DNA from: Streptomyces sp. HD
Lineage (GTDB): Bacteria > Actinomycetota > Actinomycetes > Streptomycetales > Streptomycetaceae
Assembly (NCBI RefSeq): GCF_028369295.1
Contig: NZ_JAQMYP010000003.1
Coordinates: forward strand, 62,001-126,000
Length of the DNA stretch: 64,000 nucleotides
Direction: 5' to 3'
Part shown: positions 53,317 to 61,840 of the stretch, piece after piece
Numbering within the stretch: the stretch's first letter is position 1
Layout: each line of letters starts with the position of its first letter
Translations under genes and position numbers: made by a program
The notes under the pieces: model-generated
What the model was told of the DNA's origin: nothing
The model's database searches: none
What the model saw: the letters and a program-made list of their open reading frames with translations, nothing else

Positions 53317-54191
53317 CAGAGTTTCCCCGTTTCATATGTGACGCACCCGCCCCACCCATCAGAACGACGGACGACGGGACGGATGCGAAGGTGGTCGTGC
53401 ACGGGGAACCCCGACCAGGCGTGGCCCCCCGCTGGTCGCAGCGGAACTTATCAGTAACTTGTGTCGCCGCGTCGCGGCCCGACCACGCCGCCGGAGGGCG
53501 CGTCAGTCCGCCTGAGGCAGGCGGGACATGGCAAGCGATCCCCTCTGGAGCACCACAGCGCGTCTCACCCGTCGCTCGCGCTGGAAGGCTCAATTTCAGT
53601 CAACTGTGACGCCCATGACCCGCCGGTCTCGCAACGGATTTACCGACAACTCACAAGCCATGCACATGATTTACACATCGGGAGGGTCACCGAAGATGGA
53701 CTATTTCACGCCAGTTGGAGCGAGAGGGCGAAAAAGTATCTGTTGTCACCTGGTTCTCACCTGTGTCTAGGGTGACTGCTGCACGCGACGGACCTGACCG
53801 CTTCGTCACCGTGCACGTCAGTTCACAGGCGACCGGGGGAACAGTGTCGCCACGGGGGAGGAGTACATCGTCATGCCGCGATGCCGTCTGTCCATGCCTG
53901 GAAGTGAGGGCCGAGGGGCCACCACCGGACAGCCGCCGGCCCTGCTTCCGGCCCATGCCTGAGCAGTCACCGCCCTGAGGCAACGCAACGAACCTCTCCG
54001 CATGCCCGCCGGCAGCGGTCGTTCTGCTGTCCGGATGCAGTGCGGGCGACTCGACCGCCGCCGGTGTTCCGTCGGCCGACAGCGCATCAGCGAGTACGCG
54101 AAGACCGCGAAGACGTGCTGGTGCTGAACACGTACGGCCCTGGCCGAACCACAGCGCACCACCACTACGACATCACCATGGAGAACACCTC
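53317..54191. other. 875-bp stretch without a convincing gene
   Basis: Several open frames cross it, but none has a ribosome site with strong third-position G/C bias. The base composition is more A/T rich around 53580-53770 than elsewhere, which suits promoters for the divergent secreted protein (left) and inhibitor (right). A possible lipoprotein-signal remnant is listed separately. Confidence 0.6.
53995..54122 (+). pseudogene. Possible remnant of a lipoprotein N-terminus
   Basis: In one plus-strand frame the bases read PPAAVVLLSGCSAGDSTAAG followed by a Ser/Ala-rich linker, the pattern of a lipoprotein signal with lipobox LSGC. No start codon with a ribosome site precedes it and the frame loses coding character by about 54110. 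It may be a truncated gene start; chance similarity cannot be excluded. Confidence 0.25.
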
Positions 54192-54872
54192 TTGATACGC
54201 AGACCGCTGGCTTCCGCCCTCCTGGCCGCAACCACTGCCGGAACCCTCCTGATGGGTTCAGGCTCACTGGCGCAGGCGGCGGAACCCACCGCGGAGCCGT
54301 CGGCCCCGACCGCCCAGGAACCCACCGCAGAGCCGACACCGGACCCGGTGAACCCGGTGATCGCCAACTACGACGGGAGGAAGATCAACCTCGCCGAGTC
54401 CTGGGAAGGCGCCAACATCTGCAGCGAACTTCCCGACGGCGAGGTCCACTGCTACGACACGAATGAGGAATCCCTGGCGGACCCGGCCCTGCCTGCCAAG
54501 GTCCGCGAGGAAACCCTCAAAGCCACCAAGCTCCGGGCTGCCGACCCGCGCGACAACTGTGCCGCCGACTACTGGTGCCTGTATCAGGACGCCAACTACA
54601 AGGGCAGGCGTCTCCAGTTCTCCAGCAGCGGCAAGAAGGACCTCGGCGACTACGGATTCCGCGACAAGCTCAGCTCGGTCTACTACTGGGTCGGCCGCTG
54701 GTCGCTCAACTACGGAACCGCGACGATCTGGGACTCCCGTTCGTGGCCGCTGCACGACCGGGAGCGTGAGCTCGTTCCCCCGCACGGCTGGGCGAACTTC
54801 AAGAACATGGACTACCCCGGTGGCGGCAACTGGGACAACAAGGTCGATGTCTTCCAGGTCAAGCGCAACTGA
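54192..54872 (+). CDS. Secreted peptidase-inhibitor I36 / crystallin-like protein
   Basis: 226 residues. A signal peptide (PLASALLAATTAGTLLMGSGSLAQA, cut near 29) is followed by a Thr/Pro/Glu linker, a short middle domain (VIANYDGRKINLAESWEGANICSELPDGEVHCYD) and the C-terminal I36-type domain with CAADYWCLYQDANYKGRRLQF and DYGFRDKLSSVYYWVGRW. This Greek-key fold occurs in Streptomyces metalloproteinase inhibitors (SMPI). TTG start at 54192, chosen because GGAG lies eight bases upstream. A strong terminator follows. It probably acts outside the cell on a protease. Confidence 0.8.
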   Translation: MIRRPLASALLAATTAGTLLMGSGSLAQAAEPTAEPSAPTAQEPTAEPTPDPVNPVIANYDGRKINLAESWEGANICSELPDGEVHCYDTNEESLADPALPAKVREETLKATKLRAADPRDNCAADYWCLYQDANYKGRRLQFSSSGKKDLGDYGFRDKLSSVYYWVGRWSLNYGTATIWDSRSWPLHDRERELVPPHGWANFKNMDYPGGGNWDNKVDVFQVKRN

Positions 54873-54922
54873 GAAGCACGACGGCCGTCGGACACCCCGG
54901 AGACCGGGAGTGCCCTGACCGA

Positions 54923-54960
54923 AACGGCGCCGTGGGCCCCTGTAGGCCCACGGCGCCGTT
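54923..54960. terminator. 15-bp stem hairpin after the inhibitor gene
   Basis: AACGGCGCCGTGGGC and its complement enclose an 8-nt loop; it begins 51 nt after the stop codon. Perfect pairing and position support transcription termination. Confidence 0.8.
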
Positions 54961-55392
54961 GCCACTCCTCGCCGGTCAGTCGGATGCCGGCGTTGGGTAC
55001 GAAGGCGGCAGGCTGCGGGCCACCCCGTCTCATGGCTGGTCGCGCGGTCGCCGACGGCCTCTCGGAGAACGAGACATCCGCACATCCGGACATCCGGACG
55101 TCTCAGCGGCCGCCCTGGCCGCATCCTCATCCGTATGGAGCAGTCGCCGGGTATGAGCGAGGCGTTCCGCCTGGTTGGTCGCCGTCCCGAACCTGATCCC
55201 CTGGAGGGGCATCTGACGGACCGACGGAAGACCTCCGCATGAACATGCTCATGCGTCCCTTCCCAAGGCGCGCCAAGGAGCTTACGGCGGGTCGGTAGAG
55301 CGTTCGTGCAGCGTTCTCCCGGTGACGACTGCGGCCCGACGGTATCGCGGCAGCGTTTCGACAGGTCAGATCGTTTCTGCACCGATAGCGCT
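54961..55392. other. 432-bp gap between inhibitor gene and tRNA cluster
   Basis: No frame with a ribosome site or coding bias was found. The only structure noted is a short direct repeat, three copies of ACATCCG at about 9-bp steps near 55075-55100. It lies downstream of the 3' end of the CAU tRNA, a usual integration target, but no copy of the tRNA end was found in it. Confidence 0.6.
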
Positions 55393-55469
55393 TGGTGGGG
55401 CGGGTGGGACTCGAACCCACGGCCGACGGATTATGAGTCCGCTGCTCTAACCGGCTGAGCTACCGCCCC
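55393..55469 (-). tRNA. tRNA with CAU anticodon (elongator Met, or Ile2 after lysidine modification)
   Basis: 77 nt including an encoded CCA. The acceptor stem GGGGCGG pairs with CCGCCCC, the D arm is AGCTCAGCCGGTTAGAGC, the anticodon loop CTCATAA and the T arm GTGGGTTCGAGTCCCAC. The CAU anticodon is shared by Met and Ile2 tRNAs; the sequence alone, without comparison, does not let me choose. Confidence 0.92.
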
Positions 55470-55614
55470 ATAGCGGCGTGTCGCGTACAAGTGTGCGCGC
55501 CGTCTGCCGCAGCATAGCCGCTCATACGATCTCCTGCTTCGTATGGTCGACTTCGCCTGCCCTGAAGGACTCCGCCACGACCTGCACGGTTCCCACGACA
55601 GGTGATCAGACATG

Positions 55615-55637
55615 AAAAAGGACCCCTGAGGGGTCCT
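55615..55637 (-). terminator. Rho-independent terminator of the tRNA-Asn pair
   Basis: On the minus strand AGGACCCC-TCA-GGGGTCCT is followed by a run of T's. It lies 12 nt beyond the 3' end of the second tRNA-Asn, a textbook intrinsic terminator and one of few with a T-run in this window. Confidence 0.85.
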
Positions 55638-55648
55638 CGTTCAGCATG

Positions 55649-55721
55649 CTCCCCCGACTGGACTCGAACCAGTAACCTGCCGGTTAACAGCCGGCTGCTC
55701 TGCCAATTGAGCTACGGAGGA
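55649..55721 (-). tRNA. tRNA-Asn (GTT), copy 2
   Basis: 73 nt, no encoded CCA. Acceptor stem TCCTCCG/CGGGGGA with one G-U pair, D arm AGCTCAATTGGCAGAGC, anticodon loop CTGTTAA (GUU), T arm CTGGTTCGAGTCCAG and discriminator G, as usual for Asn. It is identical to the copy 5 nt upstream on the transcript. Confidence 0.95.
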
Positions 55722-55726
55722 CCGAG

Positions 55727-55799
55727 CTCCCCCGACTGGACTCGAACCAGTAACCTGCCGGTTAACAGCCGGCTGCTCTGCCAATTGAGCTACGGAGGA
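55727..55799 (-). tRNA. tRNA-Asn (GTT), copy 1
   Basis: Same 73 nt as the neighbouring copy. The two genes are only 5 bp apart and must share a transcript, with the promoter to the right (55800-55957) and the intrinsic terminator at 55615-55637. Confidence 0.95.
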
Positions 55800-55957
55800 A
55801 TGCCTCGTTGCATCGAACGTACCTACCTGGGTATTCGCCAGGGGGCGTGCGCTCGCTGCGACACATACATTAGCGCAAGCAGGGGGGTGCTCCGCCAATC
55901 GGTTCCCCCCGGCGCCGACGCCGCACCAGGGACCTACGCAAGGGAAGGGTGGCCGCC

Positions 55958-56266
55958 ATGCGCTACCGGCTCACGTTCGCGATCGGACTCGCCGTCGGTT
56001 ACGTCCTCGGGACACGCGCCGGACGCGAGCGCTACGAGCAGCTGAAGAAGTCCGCCCGGGCATTCGCCGAGAACCCCGCGGTCCGCAACACCGCCGAGTC
56101 CGCGGCACAGCAGGGCCGCCACTTCGCGGGCAAGGCGTACCACACGGTCAGCGAGAAGGTGGGAGACCGAGTCCCGGAATCGGTGGCCCAACGCGTCCGC
56201 TCCCTACGAGAGCGCAGCGCCCACAACGGCGGCGCGGAGGACGACTGGGGCACCAGCAACACGTAG
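55958..56266 (+). CDS. YtxH-like small membrane protein
   Basis: 102 residues. The N-terminal helix FAIGLAVGYVLGTRAGRERYEQLKKSA is the YtxH pattern, a short membrane anchor with GxxxG-like small residues running into a charged amphipathic helix. The rest is hydrophilic with coiled-coil character and an acidic end. ATG at 55958 is used because GGGAAGG lies eight bases upstream; a GTG at 55949 is possible. Such proteins are stress- or envelope-associated in Firmicutes and Actinobacteria without a defined activity. Confidence 0.8.
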   Translation: MRYRLTFAIGLAVGYVLGTRAGRERYEQLKKSARAFAENPAVRNTAESAAQQGRHFAGKAYHTVSEKVGDRVPESVAQRVRSLRERSAHNGGAEDDWGTSNT

Positions 56267-56302
56267 CAGCACCCCTGGCGCCGGTTCCTGCAACGCCGCT
56301 GA

Positions 56303-56330
56303 AAGGGGCGCGGGGCACTGCGCGACCGGC
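56303..56330. repeat. Copy of the AAGGGGCGCGGGG element
   Basis: AAAGGGGCGCGGGGCACTGC in the gap between the YtxH-like gene and the FGGY kinase. It shares its core with the copies at 8641 and 61790. As a single arm it is not a hairpin here. Confidence 0.45.
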
Positions 56331-56417
56331 CCCGCACAACCCGCACCCGGAAAACCCCACGCACCCGCACCGCGCCCACGGCCCAAGCCAGCGCAGCGCT
56401 ACGGCACAATTTGGGCC

Positions 56418-57869
56418 ATGGGGATAGTCGCCGGGCTGGACAGTTCGCCCGATTTCACTCGCATCGTCGTCTGCGACACGGACACAGGCGCCGTGCTCAG
56501 GCAGGGGTATGCCTCGCACCCGGTGGAATCGCCGGACGGCGGCCGCCCCTCCGACATCGATCCGCAGGCCTGGCTGCTGTCCCTGGGCGAGGCGGCGGGC
56601 GGTGGGCTGCTCGAAGGCGTGCAGGCCATCGGCGTGTCGGCGCAGCAGAACGCGTTGGTCCCGCTCGACGCGCAGGGCAACACCGTGCGCCCGGCGATGG
56701 TCGGCGGCGACAAGCGGGCGCAGGTCGCGGCGGCGGATCTGATCGACGCGCTGGGCGGGCGTGAGGCGTGGGCGCAGGCCGTGGGGTGTGTGCCGCAGGC
56801 CGCGCAGCCGGTGACCAAGCTGCGCTGGCTGGCCAAGACCGAGCCGGAGAACGCCGTACGCGCCGCCGTGCTGATGCAGGCGCACGACTGGCTGGTGTGG
56901 CAGCTGCTCGGCCGGCCCGTGAGAAGGACCACAGATCGCGGGGGTGCCTCCGGAACCGGCTACTGGTCGGCGGCGACCGGCGCCTACCGGAGCGATCTGG
57001 TCGAGCTGGCGCTCGGCCACCAGGCGATGCTGCCCGAGGTGATCGGGCCGGCCGAGGCGGCCGGTACGACTCCCGAGGGGCTCCTGATCTCCGCGGGGAC
57101 CGGGGAGACCATGGCCGCCGCCTTCGGGCTCGGCATCGGGCTGGGGGACGCCGTGGTGTCGCTCGGCGCGTCCGGGTCCGTGATGGCCGTCCATCCCGAG
57201 GCGCTCGTCGACAGCAGCGGGATGATCACCTCGTTGGCCGACGCGACCGGAATGCACCTCCCGGTCGTCACGACCCTCAACGCGGTGCGCACCCTGCGCG
57301 GCACCGCCGAACTGCTGGGCATGCCCGACCTGGAGAGCCTGTCCGACCTGGCGATGAAGTCGACGCCGGGTGCGCACGGTCTCGTACTGCTGCCGTATCT
57401 GGAGGGTGAGCGGACGCCGCATCTGCCGCACACCGCGGGGACGCTGGTGGGGCTTCGGCGGGAGTCGATGAAGCCGGAGCATCTGGCGCGGGCGGCGTTC
57501 GAGGGCATGCTGTGCGGGCTCGCGGACGCGCTCGACGTGCTGCGCGGTCGGGGTGTCGAGGTGCGGCGGATCTTCCTGCTCGGGGCGGTCGCCGAACTGT
57601 CGGCCGTGCAGGCGGCGGCGCCCTCGCTGTTCGGGGTGCAGGTCGTCGTACCGCAGCCCGCGGACTATGCGGCGATCGGCGCCGCCCGGCAGGCGGCCTG
57701 GGCGCTCGGTGTGTCGCAGGGCACACTCGACCCGCGTACCCCGCCGGTCTGGCAGGGTGCGGCCGCGCAGGTCCTGGAGCCCGGCGAGGAGCTGGCGGTG
57801 GGGCAGGCGGTGCGGCAGCAGTTCGTGTCGGTCCGGGAGCAGACCCACCCCGGAGCGTTCCGGCCGTAG
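56418..57869 (+). CDS. FGGY-family carbohydrate kinase (xylulokinase-like)
   Basis: 483 residues with the two RNase-H-like lobes of FGGY kinases: GIVAGLDSSPDFTRIVVCD near the start (phosphate 1), GVSAQQNALVPLD for substrate binding, HDWLVWQLLGRPVRRTTDRGGASGTGYW, SLGASGSVMAV for phosphate 2 and AAFEGMLCGLADALDVL with RRIFLLGAVAELSAVQ for the adenosine site. Xylulose is the likeliest sugar, but other pentoses or glycerol are possible. It stands alone, with no sugar isomerase or transporter nearby. The ATG at 56418 lacks a strong ribosome site. Confidence 0.88.
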   Translation: MGIVAGLDSSPDFTRIVVCDTDTGAVLRQGYASHPVESPDGGRPSDIDPQAWLLSLGEAAGGGLLEGVQAIGVSAQQNALVPLDAQGNTVRPAMVGGDKRAQVAAADLIDALGGREAWAQAVGCVPQAAQPVTKLRWLAKTEPENAVRAAVLMQAHDWLVWQLLGRPVRRTTDRGGASGTGYWSAATGAYRSDLVELALGHQAMLPEVIGPAEAAGTTPEGLLISAGTGETMAAAFGLGIGLGDAVVSLGASGSVMAVHPEALVDSSGMITSLADATGMHLPVVTTLNAVRTLRGTAELLGMPDLESLSDLAMKSTPGAHGLVLLPYLEGERTPHLPHTAGTLVGLRRESMKPEHLARAAFEGMLCGLADALDVLRGRGVEVRRIFLLGAVAELSAVQAAAPSLFGVQVVVPQPADYAAIGAARQAAWALGVSQGTLDPRTPPVWQGAAAQVLEPGEELAVGQAVRQQFVSVREQTHPGAFRP

Positions 57870-58020
57870 CGGAACGTAAGAGACCGGTAGGAGTCGTACC
57901 CATAAGGCCGTACGGAGCCCCGCTGACGGCTTAATCAGTTGAGGTAACGCCGCTGGAGTGTTCGACGATAGGGGCCAAGGGCAACCAAACGGCCCCGTCG
58001 TCGACTCCGAGAGAAGCAGC

Positions 58021-59754
58021 GTGCTCATACGACTTCTGCGGACCTACCTCAGGCCCTACCGAAAACCCATCGCCTGGCTGGTGCTGCTGCAGTTCCTGCA
58101 GACCTGCGCCACCCTCTACCTGCCCACGCTGAACGCGGACATCATCGACAAGGGCGTCGTCAACGGCGACACCGGCTACATCCTGTCCTACGGCGCCCTG
58201 ATGATCGGCATCTCCCTGGCGCAGGTCGTGTGCAACATCGGTGCCGTCTACTACGGCGCGCGCACCGCGTCGGCGCTCGGCCGGGACGTGCGGGCGGCCG
58301 TGTTCGACCGGGTGCAGTCGTTCTCGGCGCGTGAGGTCGGGCACTTCGGCGCACCCTCGCTGATCACCCGTACGACCAATGACGTCCAGCAGGTGCAGAT
58401 GCTGGCGCTGATGACGTTCACACTGATGGTGTCGGCGCCGATCATGTGCGTGGGCGGCATCGTGCTGGCCCTCGGCCTGGACGTGCCGCTGTCCGCGGTG
58501 CTGGTCGCCGTGGTGCCCGTGCTGGGCATCAGCGTGACCTTGATCGTACGGCGGCTGCGGCCGCTGTTCCGGTCCATGCAGGAGCGTCTCGACACGGTGA
58601 ACCGGGTGCTGCGCGAGCAGATCACCGGCAACCGGGTGATCCGGGCGTTCGTGCGCGACGAGTACGAGCAGCAGCGGTTCCGGAAGGCCAACGTCGACCT
58701 CACCGAGATGGCGATGGGCACCGGCAGGCTGCTCGCGCTGATGTTCCCGATCGTCATGACGGTGGTGAACCTGTCGTCGATCGCGGTGGTGTGGTTCGGG
58801 GCCCACCGGATCGACAGCGGCGAGATGCAGATCGGCGATCTGACCGCGTTCCTCGCCTATCTCATGCAGATCGTGATGTCCGTGATGATGGCCACCTTCA
58901 TGTTCATGATGGTGCCGCGCGCGGAGGTGTGCGCCGAGCGGATCCAGGAGGTCCTGGACACCTCGTCGAGCGTGGTGCCGCCGGTCGCTCCGGTGCGTGA
59001 GCTGCGCCGGCACGGGCATCTGGAGATCCGGGGCGCGGGCTTCCGCTATCCGGGTGCCGAGGAGCCGGTGCTCAAGGCGATCGATCTGGTGGCTCTGCCG
59101 GGTGAGACGACGGCCGTGATCGGGTCGACCGGCAGTGGGAAGTCGACCCTGCTGGGGCTGGTGCCGCGGCTGTTCGACGCGACCGACGGCCAGGTGCTGG
59201 TCGACGGGGAGAGCGTGGCCGCCATCGAACCGCGGCTCCTGGCGGAGACCGTCGGGCTGGTGCCGCAAAAGCCGTATCTGTTCGCCGGGACGGTGGCGAC
59301 CAACCTGCGCTACGGCAATCCGGACGCGACGGACGAGGAGCTGTGGCACGCGCTGGAGGTGGCGCAGGCCAAGGAGTTCGTGGAGCGGCTGGAGAACGGG
59401 CTCGACTCCCCCATCGCGCAGGGCGGCACGAATGTCTCCGGTGGTCAGCGGCAGCGGCTCGCGATCGCCCGCACCCTCGTGCAGCGCCCGGAGATCTACC
59501 TCTTCGACGACTCCTTCTCCGCCCTCGACTACGCCACCGACGCGGCGCTGCGTGCGGCGCTCGCGCGGGAGACCGCCGAGGCGACCGTCGTCATCGTCGC
59601 CCAGCGGGTGGCGACCATCCGGGACGCGGACCGGATCGTGGTGCTCGACGAGGGCCGGGTCGTCGGCACCGGCCGCCATCACGAGCTGATGGCGGACAAC
59701 GAGACGTACCGGGAGATCGTGCTCTCCCAGCTGACGGAAGCGGAGGCTGCCTGA
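58021..59754 (+). CDS. ABC exporter half-transporter, degenerate-site subunit
   Basis: 577 residues: six membrane helices (about 1-310) and a nucleotide-binding domain. Walker A GSTGSGKS, signature VSGGQRQR and Walker B IYLFDDSFSALD, with Asp where the catalytic Glu should be. That substitution marks the non-canonical subunit of heterodimeric exporters (the TM287, BmrC type), while its signature remains canonical and completes the active site of the partner. GTG at 58021 with GAGAGAAGC upstream. Stop and next start overlap in TGATG, so the two subunits are coupled. Substrate (drug or lipid) unknown. Confidence 0.9.
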   Translation: MLIRLLRTYLRPYRKPIAWLVLLQFLQTCATLYLPTLNADIIDKGVVNGDTGYILSYGALMIGISLAQVVCNIGAVYYGARTASALGRDVRAAVFDRVQSFSAREVGHFGAPSLITRTTNDVQQVQMLALMTFTLMVSAPIMCVGGIVLALGLDVPLSAVLVAVVPVLGISVTLIVRRLRPLFRSMQERLDTVNRVLREQITGNRVIRAFVRDEYEQQRFRKANVDLTEMAMGTGRLLALMFPIVMTVVNLSSIAVVWFGAHRIDSGEMQIGDLTAFLAYLMQIVMSVMMATFMFMMVPRAEVCAERIQEVLDTSSSVVPPVAPVRELRRHGHLEIRGAGFRYPGAEEPVLKAIDLVALPGETTAVIGSTGSGKSTLLGLVPRLFDATDGQVLVDGESVAAIEPRLLAETVGLVPQKPYLFAGTVATNLRYGNPDATDEELWHALEVAQAKEFVERLENGLDSPIAQGGTNVSGGQRQRLAIARTLVQRPEIYLFDDSFSALDYATDAALRAALARETAEATVVIVAQRVATIRDADRIVVLDEGRVVGTGRHHELMADNETYREIVLSQLTEAEAA

Positions 59755-61682
59755 TGGCCGGGCCCATGGGACGGATGATGGCCGGTGGCGGTCCCGATCA
59801 GCGCTCGCTGGACTTCAAGGGGTCGGGCAAACGGCTCGTCTCCCAGTTCAAGCCGGAGCGGATCACCATCTACGCGCTGCTGTTCTGCGTGTTCGTGAGC
59901 GTGGGGCTGTCGGTCGCCGGGCCGAAGATCCTCGGTGCGGCCACCGACCTGATCTTCGCGGGCATCGTCGGGCGCCAGTTCGAGTCCGGGATGAGCAAGG
60001 AGCAGGTCCTCGCGGCCATGCGGGAGCGCGGCGACAACGAGATCGCCGACATGCTGCGCAGCACCGACTTCACACCGGGCGAGGGCATCGACTTCACCGC
60101 CGTCGGGCATGTGCTGCTGTTCGCGCTCGCCGTGTTCCTGGTCGCCGGGCTGCTGATGGCGGTGGCGACGCGGCTGGTGAACCGGGCCGTGAACCGCACG
60201 ATGTTCCGGATGCGCGAGGACGTCCAGGTGAAGCTGTCGCGGCTGCCCCTGTCGTACTTCGACAAGCGGCAGCGCGGTGAGGTGCTGTCCAGGGCGACGA
60301 ACGACATCGACAACATCGGGCAGACGCTCCAGCAGTCGATGGGGCAGCTCATCAACTCGGTGCTGACCATCGTCGGTGTGCTGGCGATGATGTTCTGGGT
60401 GTCGTGGCTGCTGGCGCTGGTCGCGCTGGTGACGGTGCCGGTGTCGTTCGTGGTCGCCACGCGGGTCGGCAAACGGTCCCAGCCGCACTTCGTGCAGCAG
60501 TGGCGCTCCACCGGCAAGCTCAACGCGCACGTCGAGGAGATGTACACCGGGCACACCCTGGTGAAGGTGTTCGGGCGCCAGGAGGAGTCCGCGAAGCAGT
60601 TCGCCGAGCAGAACGAGGCGCTGTACGAGGCGGGGTTCAAGGCGCAGTTCAACAGTGGTGTGATGCAGCCGCTGATGCTGTTCGTGTCGAACATCAACTA
60701 CGTCCTTGTCGCGGTGGTCGGCGGTCTGCGAGTCGCGTCCGGCTCGCTGTCCATCGGCGACGTGCAGGCCTTCATCCAGTACTCGCGGCAGTTCTCGATG
60801 CCGTTGACGCAGGTCGCGTCGATGGCGAACCTCGTGCAGTCGGGTGTCGCCTCGGCCGAGCGGGTCTTCGAACTCCTGGACGCGGAGGAGCAGGAGGCGG
60901 ATCCGGTGCCGGGGACGCGGCCGGAGGAGCTGCGGGGGCGGGTGGCGCTGGAGGGGGTGTCCTTCCGGTACGACCCGGAGAAGCCGCTGATCGAGGACCT
61001 GTCGCTGGCGGTGGAGCCGGGGCACACGGTGGCGATCGTCGGCCCGACGGGGGCCGGCAAGACGACCCTCGTGAACCTGCTGATGCGCTTCTACGACGTG
61101 TCGTCCGGCCGTATCACCCTCGACGGCGTCGACATCTCCCGGATGTCCCGGGACGAGCTGCGGGCCGGGATCGGGATGGTGCTGCAGGACACCTGGCTGT
61201 TCGGCGGCACGATCGCGGAGAACATCGCGTACGGGGCGTCCCGCGACATCACCCGGGGCGAGATCGAGGAGGCCGCGCGGGCCGCCCACGCCGACCGGTT
61301 CATCCGTACGCTGCCCGACGGGTACGACACGGTGATCGACGACGAGGGCAGCGGGGTCAGCGCGGGCGAGAAGCAGCTGATCACCATCGCGCGGGCGTTC
61401 CTGTCCGACCCGGTGATCCTGGTGCTGGACGAGGCGACGTCGTCGGTCGACACCCGTACCGAGGTGCTGATCCAGAAGGCGATGGCGAAGCTGGCGCACG
61501 GGCGTACGTCGTTCGTCATCGCGCACCGGCTGTCGACGATCCGGGACGCGGACACGATCCTCGTCATGGAGAACGGGTCGATCGTGGAGCAGGGCGCGCA
61601 CGGGGAGCTGTTGGCGGCCGACGGGGCGTATGCGCGGTTGTACAAGGCGCAGTTCGCTCAGGCGGTGGCCGAGGTGGACTGA
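59754..61682 (+). CDS. ABC exporter half-transporter, catalytic subunit
   Basis: 642 residues. A Met/Gly-rich N-terminus precedes six membrane helices, with an extra cytosolic or external loop of about 60 residues between helices 1 and 2 (GRQFESGMSKEQVLAAMRER). The nucleotide-binding domain has Walker A GPTGAGKT, signature VSAGEKQL (deviant) and Walker B ILVLDEATSSVD with the catalytic Glu. Together with the preceding subunit this gives one full and one degenerate ATP site, as in known heterodimeric multidrug exporters. A large hairpin follows the stop. Confidence 0.9.
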   Translation: MAGPMGRMMAGGGPDQRSLDFKGSGKRLVSQFKPERITIYALLFCVFVSVGLSVAGPKILGAATDLIFAGIVGRQFESGMSKEQVLAAMRERGDNEIADMLRSTDFTPGEGIDFTAVGHVLLFALAVFLVAGLLMAVATRLVNRAVNRTMFRMREDVQVKLSRLPLSYFDKRQRGEVLSRATNDIDNIGQTLQQSMGQLINSVLTIVGVLAMMFWVSWLLALVALVTVPVSFVVATRVGKRSQPHFVQQWRSTGKLNAHVEEMYTGHTLVKVFGRQEESAKQFAEQNEALYEAGFKAQFNSGVMQPLMLFVSNINYVLVAVVGGLRVASGSLSIGDVQAFIQYSRQFSMPLTQVASMANLVQSGVASAERVFELLDAEEQEADPVPGTRPEELRGRVALEGVSFRYDPEKPLIEDLSLAVEPGHTVAIVGPTGAGKTTLVNLLMRFYDVSSGRITLDGVDISRMSRDELRAGIGMVLQDTWLFGGTIAENIAYGASRDITRGEIEEAARAAHADRFIRTLPDGYDTVIDDEGSGVSAGEKQLITIARAFLSDPVILVLDEATSSVDTRTEVLIQKAMAKLAHGRTSFVIAHRLSTIRDADTILVMENGSIVEQGAHGELLAADGAYARLYKAQFAQAVAEVD

Positions 61683-61744
61683 GGGGGCGCGTTCGGGGGT
61701 GCCGCGTGGGGTCGTGGGGCGGCTGCGGGCCGGTGGGGGCTGGT

Positions 61745-61811
61745 CGCGCAGTTCCCCGCGCCCCTTAAGGACGTTGCCTGGACGCACCTAAGGGGCGCGG
61801 GGAACTGCGCG
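61745..61811. terminator. 23-bp inverted repeat between convergent genes
   Basis: Perfect 23-bp arms at 61745-61767 and 61789-61811 with a 21-nt loop lie between the ABC exporter stop (61682) and the hrdA stop (61841). Each arm carries the AAGGGGCGCGGGGAACTGC core that recurs in the window. It probably ends transcription from both sides. Confidence 0.8.
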
Positions 61812-61840
61812 GTCAACCCCCACCGGGCCCGCAGACGGCA

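Noticed and set aside
54961..55392. Integrative-element attachment site next to the CAU tRNA 3' end
   Set aside because: No repeat of the tRNA 3' end and no integrase gene were found on that side.
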